DNA of 6,318 nt from Pseudomonadota bacterium (lineage in GTDB: Bacteria; Desulfobacterota; Syntrophia; Syntrophales; JADFWA01). The translations under genes and the position numbers were made by a program. Shown piece after piece: positions 4,375-6,318 of the stretch. The notes under the pieces were generated by a model. It saw only the letters and a list, made by a program, of their open reading frames with translations, was not told the DNA's origin and searched no databases. The stretch covers positions 1 through 6,318 of the forward strand of contig JAUWQS010000100.1 in the NCBI GenBank assembly GCA_030610915.1, given 5' to 3'. Numbering within the stretch: position 1 is the stretch's first letter; every line of letters begins with the position of its first letter.

Positions 4375-5031
4375 TCAGCAGAGATTTGGAATATACTCTT
4401 TCTCCAATCCTTCTACAAAGAAATCATATATCCCTGACCCGTTGGCGGCAATCATCGTCCGCTCGAATTTCTCCACGCTTCCCAGAAAAGGGATTCTCTG
4501 GCCATGATAGTCCACCTGATCTCCGATCGGGTCAAATGCATGAAATCTGGTGAGAAGTCGCGCCAGTCCTTTCTCCATGGCCGCGTACCAGTAGCAGATG
4601 CCCATTCTCTTGCTTTCATGATATATCATCCGGTATAAACCGAGGGCAATATCTGGACAACTGTGTCGATCCGGCCGCTTTTTTTCCGCTTTTTCCTGAT
4701 ACTGCAGGCTCACGGCCAGGCGACTAATCTCTACCAGCTTGTCCCGGGGGACTTCATCACCTTTTATATTTGTCTTGCAATTCTTTTCTAATGGAAACTT
4801 GAGATCAGAATTCCTGATAAGCCTTACTGTGCCGACAGGCCTGTCGCCATCCATGGCGAGAAAATGGATGGAGCGGGGATCATATTCATCCTTCTCCATT
4901 CCGTCAGGGTGGTCTTCAGGGTTCTCAAAACCGCATTCGAGACAGTAAACCTGATACCTGACCTGATATACTTTTTCCATTAGAACATTATTTCGTGGAT
5001 CCACCTTGTGAAAACTGAAGGCAACTGACAT
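4375..5031 (-). CDS. PEP-CTERM/exosortase system-associated acyltransferase (TIGR03694-like)
   Basis: This is a 218-residue cytosolic protein of the GNAT-like, LuxI/FeeM-related acyltransferase group. Family marks are Arg-Tyr-Gln-Val-Tyr-Cys-Leu-Glu (25-32), Gly-Phe-Glu (34-36), Glu-Lys-Asp-Glu-Tyr-Asp (46-51), Gly-Thr-Val-Arg-Leu-Ile (67-72) and Glu-Ile-Ser-Arg-Leu-Ala-Val (101-107). These match the exosortase-associated acyltransferase family, whose members are thought to transfer a fatty acyl group from an acyl carrier to an amino-type acceptor; the true substrate is unknown. Length is near the family norm and no damage is seen. ATG 5031 is supported by GGAG about 9 nt upstream. No exosortase or PEP-CTERM protein gene is in the window; those may lie further away. 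A near-consensus sigma-54 promoter faces this gene from 5444-5459, separated by two MITE-like elements. Confidence 0.85.
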   Translation of the reverse strand: MSVAFSFHKVDPRNNVLMEKVYQVRYQVYCLECGFENPEDHPDGMEKDEYDPRSIHFLAMDGDRPVGTVRLIRNSDLKFPLEKNCKTNIKGDEVPRDKLVEISRLAVSLQYQEKAEKKRPDRHSCPDIALGLYRMIYHESKRMGICYWYAAMEKGLARLLTRFHAFDPIGDQVDYHGQRIPFLGSVEKFERTMIAANGSGIYDFFVEGLEKEYIPNLC

Positions 5032-5063
5032 CTTAATATCTCCGTACTTTTTTCATACTTAGC

Positions 5064-5251
5064 GTCTGAACGAAAACCCCTCTTTTTGTCATTTCGACCC
5101 CTTTGCTTTTGTCATTCCGAGCGAAGCGAGGAATCTTAGTATTTATGCTCAGGGCAGGCTCCGGGAGAAATCTTTAAACTCACGTATTTTCAGTGCCATA
5201 AGATTTCTCGCTCCGCTCGAAATGACAACTTTGGATAGTTTTCGTTCAGAC
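5064..5251. mobile_element. MITE-like element 1 (188 bp, nested inverted repeats)
   Basis: The outer arms GTCTGAACGAAAAC (5064-5077) and GTTTTCGTTCAGAC (5238-5251) are perfect 14-bp inverted repeats. An inner pair, 5111-5138 and 5199-5226, matches at 25 of 28 positions and contains the well-known GTCATTCCGAGCGAAGCGAG-type sequence. A further direct copy of TTTTGTCATTYCGA sits at 5084-5097 and 5107-5120, which suggests a nested or stepwise origin. It encodes nothing and has no clear target duplication. Elements with this core are widespread in environmental bacterial genomes and are presumed to be moved in trans. Confidence 0.75.
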
Positions 5252-5259
5252 ACTACTCA

Positions 5260-5414
5260 GGAGGCTGTCCGAGAACCCTTTAAAAGCGTTTCTGCCATTC
5301 CTTCACTTCGTTCAGGACGGCGTCTGAACGAAGCGAAGAATCTAATAAATACCGTCAGTTAAAAGTTGAGATTCTTCGGCTAGCGGCTCAGAAGGCCATT
5401 GTCGGACAGCCTCC
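5260..5414. mobile_element. MITE-like element 2 (155 bp)
   Basis: The terminal arms GGAGGCTGTCCGA (5260-5272) and TCGGACAGCCTCC (5402-5414) are perfect 13-bp inverted repeats. Inside, CTTCGTTCAG (5306-5315) and CTGAACGAAG (5324-5333) form a 10-bp hairpin. The stretch CGAAGCGAAGAATCTAATA followed by AGATTCTTCG is a diverged relative of the element 1 core. Both elements also share GCGTCTGAACGAA (5062-5074 and 5320-5332). It has no coding capacity. GGCTGTCC-type ends resemble insertion-sequence termini, so it may be a non-autonomous derivative. No clear target duplication is visible. Confidence 0.75.
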
Positions 5415-5443
5415 CCGCCTTTTGGCGCATTCCTGTAAAACAA

Positions 5444-5459
5444 AGCAAAGAATGTGCCA
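5444..5459 (-). promoter_or_regulatory. Sigma-54 promoter facing the acyltransferase
   Basis: On the minus strand TGGCACATTCTTTGCT (5459 down to 5444) matches the sigma-54 consensus TGGCAC-N5-TTGC with exact GG-N10-GC spacing. Transcription would start at about 5433 and run toward the acyltransferase at 5031. It is also one arm of an inverted repeat (5421-5432 with 5450-5461); the other arm carries a -24-like TGGCGC but no matching -12. RpoN control of PEP-CTERM-linked genes is known from other bacteria, which supports the link to this target. Confidence 0.65.
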
Positions 5460-5486
5460 AATGATATTAATCTAATTAACACGTTG

Positions 5487-5507
5487 ATTTCAAGAAATTT
5501 TTGAAAT
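5487..5507. promoter_or_regulatory. Palindrome between divergent promoters, possible activator site
   Basis: ATTTCAA (5487-5493) and TTGAAAT (5501-5507) are perfect 7-bp arms around 7 nt. The site lies about 30-50 bp upstream of the minus-strand -24 element and about 15 bp upstream of the plus-strand candidate. Its symmetry fits a dimeric enhancer-binding protein, though it is closer to the promoter than such sites usually are, and in AT-rich DNA a chance palindrome is possible. Confidence 0.35.
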
Positions 5508-5521
5508 GGCCGAATAATATT

Positions 5522-5537
5522 GGGGAGATTTTTTGCA
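5522..5537 (+). promoter_or_regulatory. Weaker sigma-54 promoter candidate facing the FeeM-like gene
   Basis: GGGGAGATTTTTTGCA has the required GG-N10-GC spacing (GG 5523-5524, GC 5535-5536) and a good TTGCA -12 block, but its -24 block departs from TGGCAC. A transcript from about 5548 would have a leader of roughly 240 nt before ATG 5790. No other structured regulatory RNA was recognised in that leader. Confidence 0.3.
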
Positions 5538-5598
5538 GGGATTTTCCTACAGAAGGGAAGTGAGAAACCGGCCTTATAAAAGTAACTGCTTGTAACGT

Positions 5599-5623
5599 CT
5601 ACATTTTTATGTGTAGGTTTTTT
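5599..5623 (+). terminator. Weak hairpin plus T-run in the leader of the FeeM-like gene
   Basis: CTACA (5599-5603) pairs with TGTAG (5612-5616), followed by GTTTTTT (5617-5623). An alternative stem, GTGTA (5611-5615) with TACAC (5626-5630), excludes the first. The stems are short and AT-rich, so termination would be inefficient; an attenuator-like role is possible but not supported further. Confidence 0.2.
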
Positions 5624-5698
5624 CGTACACCAGGTTTTCTTAGATAAGGGGTTGGGGTGGATAAATCACGAGGTATTCCGGAGAATAGTCATTAATAA

Positions 5699-5728
5699 TT
5701 GACATGAATTGTTTTTTTGGTGTAAAAG
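5699..5728 (+). promoter_or_regulatory. Sigma-70 promoter candidate of the FeeM-like gene
   Basis: A perfect TTGACA (5699-5704) is followed after 18 nt by TAAAAG (5723-5728), four of six bases of the -10 consensus. The predicted start near 5735 leaves a leader of about 55 nt to ATG 5790. It would give basal expression independent of the sigma-54 candidate upstream. Confidence 0.4.
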
Positions 5729-5789
5729 TAAATCAGGATAGGTTATGTGATTATGTCGTTCGGTGTCTCGAAAAGATTGAAGGGATGAA

Positions 5790-6318
5790 ATGAGCGATAA
5801 GTATTTAAAGGCCGATAGAAGACGCACTATTCGAATCAGGCGTCTGTCATTATTGAGAGCCAATCTTGACAAGATCGATAGGCCCGGTATTAAGATCGCT
5901 GAGACACGGGATGAGCTGGAACAGGCATTTTCTCTGATTTACCGAGAGTATGAAAGAGCGGGTTTATCAGAGAAACCTGACTCATCGGGTTTATGTCTCG
6001 GCATCCATAATATTCTGCCTAAAACTTCCGTCTTCGTATTTAAGTCTCACCTTACTGTTATAGCTACGCTGACACACATATTCGACAGCAGGCTATTTGG
6101 TCTTCCCATGGACGCCATCTACCATGATGAACTGAATGCCCTCAGAAATAATGGCCGAAGGCTTGTGGAACTTGGCGCCCTTGCGACTTCGAATCAGATC
6201 GACTGCAACAACATCTTTATCTATCTTTTCCGGGCTGTCTTCTGGTATTCTATATATACCGGTGCAAACGATTTCTGCATCATGATCAATCCCGAACATG
6301 TCAATCTTTACAAGGCCT
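5790..6318 (+). CDS. FeeM-like N-acyl amino acid synthase, 3' end outside window
   Basis: The frame is open from ATG 5790 to the window edge (176 complete codons), so the C-terminus is missing. AGGG at 5781-5784 is the likely ribosome binding site; the ATG at 5785 runs into TGA after two codons and is not used. A basic N-terminus (Arg-Arg-Arg at 10-12, Arg-Ile-Arg-Arg) precedes the acyltransferase core. The core shows Ile-Ala-Glu-Thr-x-x-Glu-Leu-Glu-Gln-Ala-Phe (36-47), Tyr-Arg-Glu-Tyr (51-54), Asn-Ile-Leu-Pro-x-Thr (74-79), Gly-Leu-Pro-Met-Asp (104-108) and Gly-Arg-Arg-Leu-Val-Glu-Leu-Gly-Ala-Leu-Ala (122-132). These are marks of FeeM-type N-acyl amino acid synthases, which join a fatty acyl chain from acyl carrier protein to an amino acid. 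The substrate here is unknown. It is divergent from a related-fold acyltransferase, suggesting linked roles. Confidence 0.75.
   Translation, partial: MSDKYLKADRRRTIRIRRLSLLRANLDKIDRPGIKIAETRDELEQAFSLIYREYERAGLSEKPDSSGLCLGIHNILPKTSVFVFKSHLTVIATLTHIFDSRLFGLPMDAIYHDELNALRNNGRRLVELGALATSNQIDCNNIFIYLFRAVFWYSIYTGANDFCIMINPEHVNLYKA

Noticed and set aside
4225..4507. Plus-strand frames running into the acyltransferase gene
   Set aside because: They translate the C-rich repeat into Pro-rich sequence and then run antisense to a conserved gene; no domain is recognisable.
5753..5788. 11-codon leader peptide before the FeeM-like gene
   Set aside because: No ribosome binding site and no run of regulatory codons; it is probably chance.
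5538..5789. Riboswitch in the leader of the FeeM-like gene
   Set aside because: I could match no conserved riboswitch core; only short AT-rich hairpins are present.

Overview
The window looks like an accessory, repeat-littered stretch of a Gram-negative chromosome of moderate GC content. A Desulfobacterota (old Deltaproteobacteria) or Nitrospirota-type genome is my best guess. The reasons are an acyltransferase of the PEP-CTERM/exosortase type, a FeeM-like N-acyl amino acid synthase, a strong sigma-54 promoter motif, several toxin-antitoxin genes, and short palindromic elements common in such genomes. No rRNA, tRNA or CRISPR array is visible. The taxonomic guess is inference.

Layout. 1-117 is the C-terminal tail of a transposase, probably IS1634-like. 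351-1638 (+) is a tightly packed run of five reading frames. They are a coiled-coil putative antitoxin, a TumE/DUF6516-type toxin, a 35-residue small ORF, an addiction-module antitoxin (Unstab_antitox/TIGR02574 type), and a ParE/RelE-type toxin broken by one in-frame amber codon. 1639-2342 has no convincing gene. It holds a REP-like palindromic element and a second repeat of the 'atcctgt' type that runs into the next gene's start. 2343-3782 (+) is a fusion of a ParB-like nuclease domain, helix-turn-helix segments and an adenine-type DNA methyltransferase (DPPY), with no restriction partner in view. 3875-4156 (-) is a small XRE-family regulator. Its C-terminus is encoded by a second, inverted copy of the 27-bp REP arm seen at 1656, and a perfect palindrome over its promoter looks like an operator. 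A G-quadruplex-forming repeat lies at 4312-4357.

4375-5031 (-) is the exosortase-associated acyltransferase, and 5790-6318 (+, cut by the window edge) is the FeeM-like synthase. They are divergent. The 758 bp between them contains two MITE-like elements (5064-5251 and 5260-5414), a near-consensus sigma-54 promoter facing the acyltransferase, a 21-bp palindrome, and weaker sigma-54 and sigma-70 candidates facing the FeeM-like gene.

How the parts may work together. The divergent pair looks like a control unit for fatty-acyl amino-acid (signal or lipid) synthesis, probably under an enhancer-binding protein. This fits the known tie between PEP-CTERM systems and RpoN control. The two MITEs lie between the sigma-54 promoter and the acyltransferase; without them the leader would shrink from about 400 nt to about 60 nt. 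The left half is a tandem toxin-antitoxin island in which one toxin is dead and its antitoxin intact, next to a repeat-flanked orphan methyltransferase.
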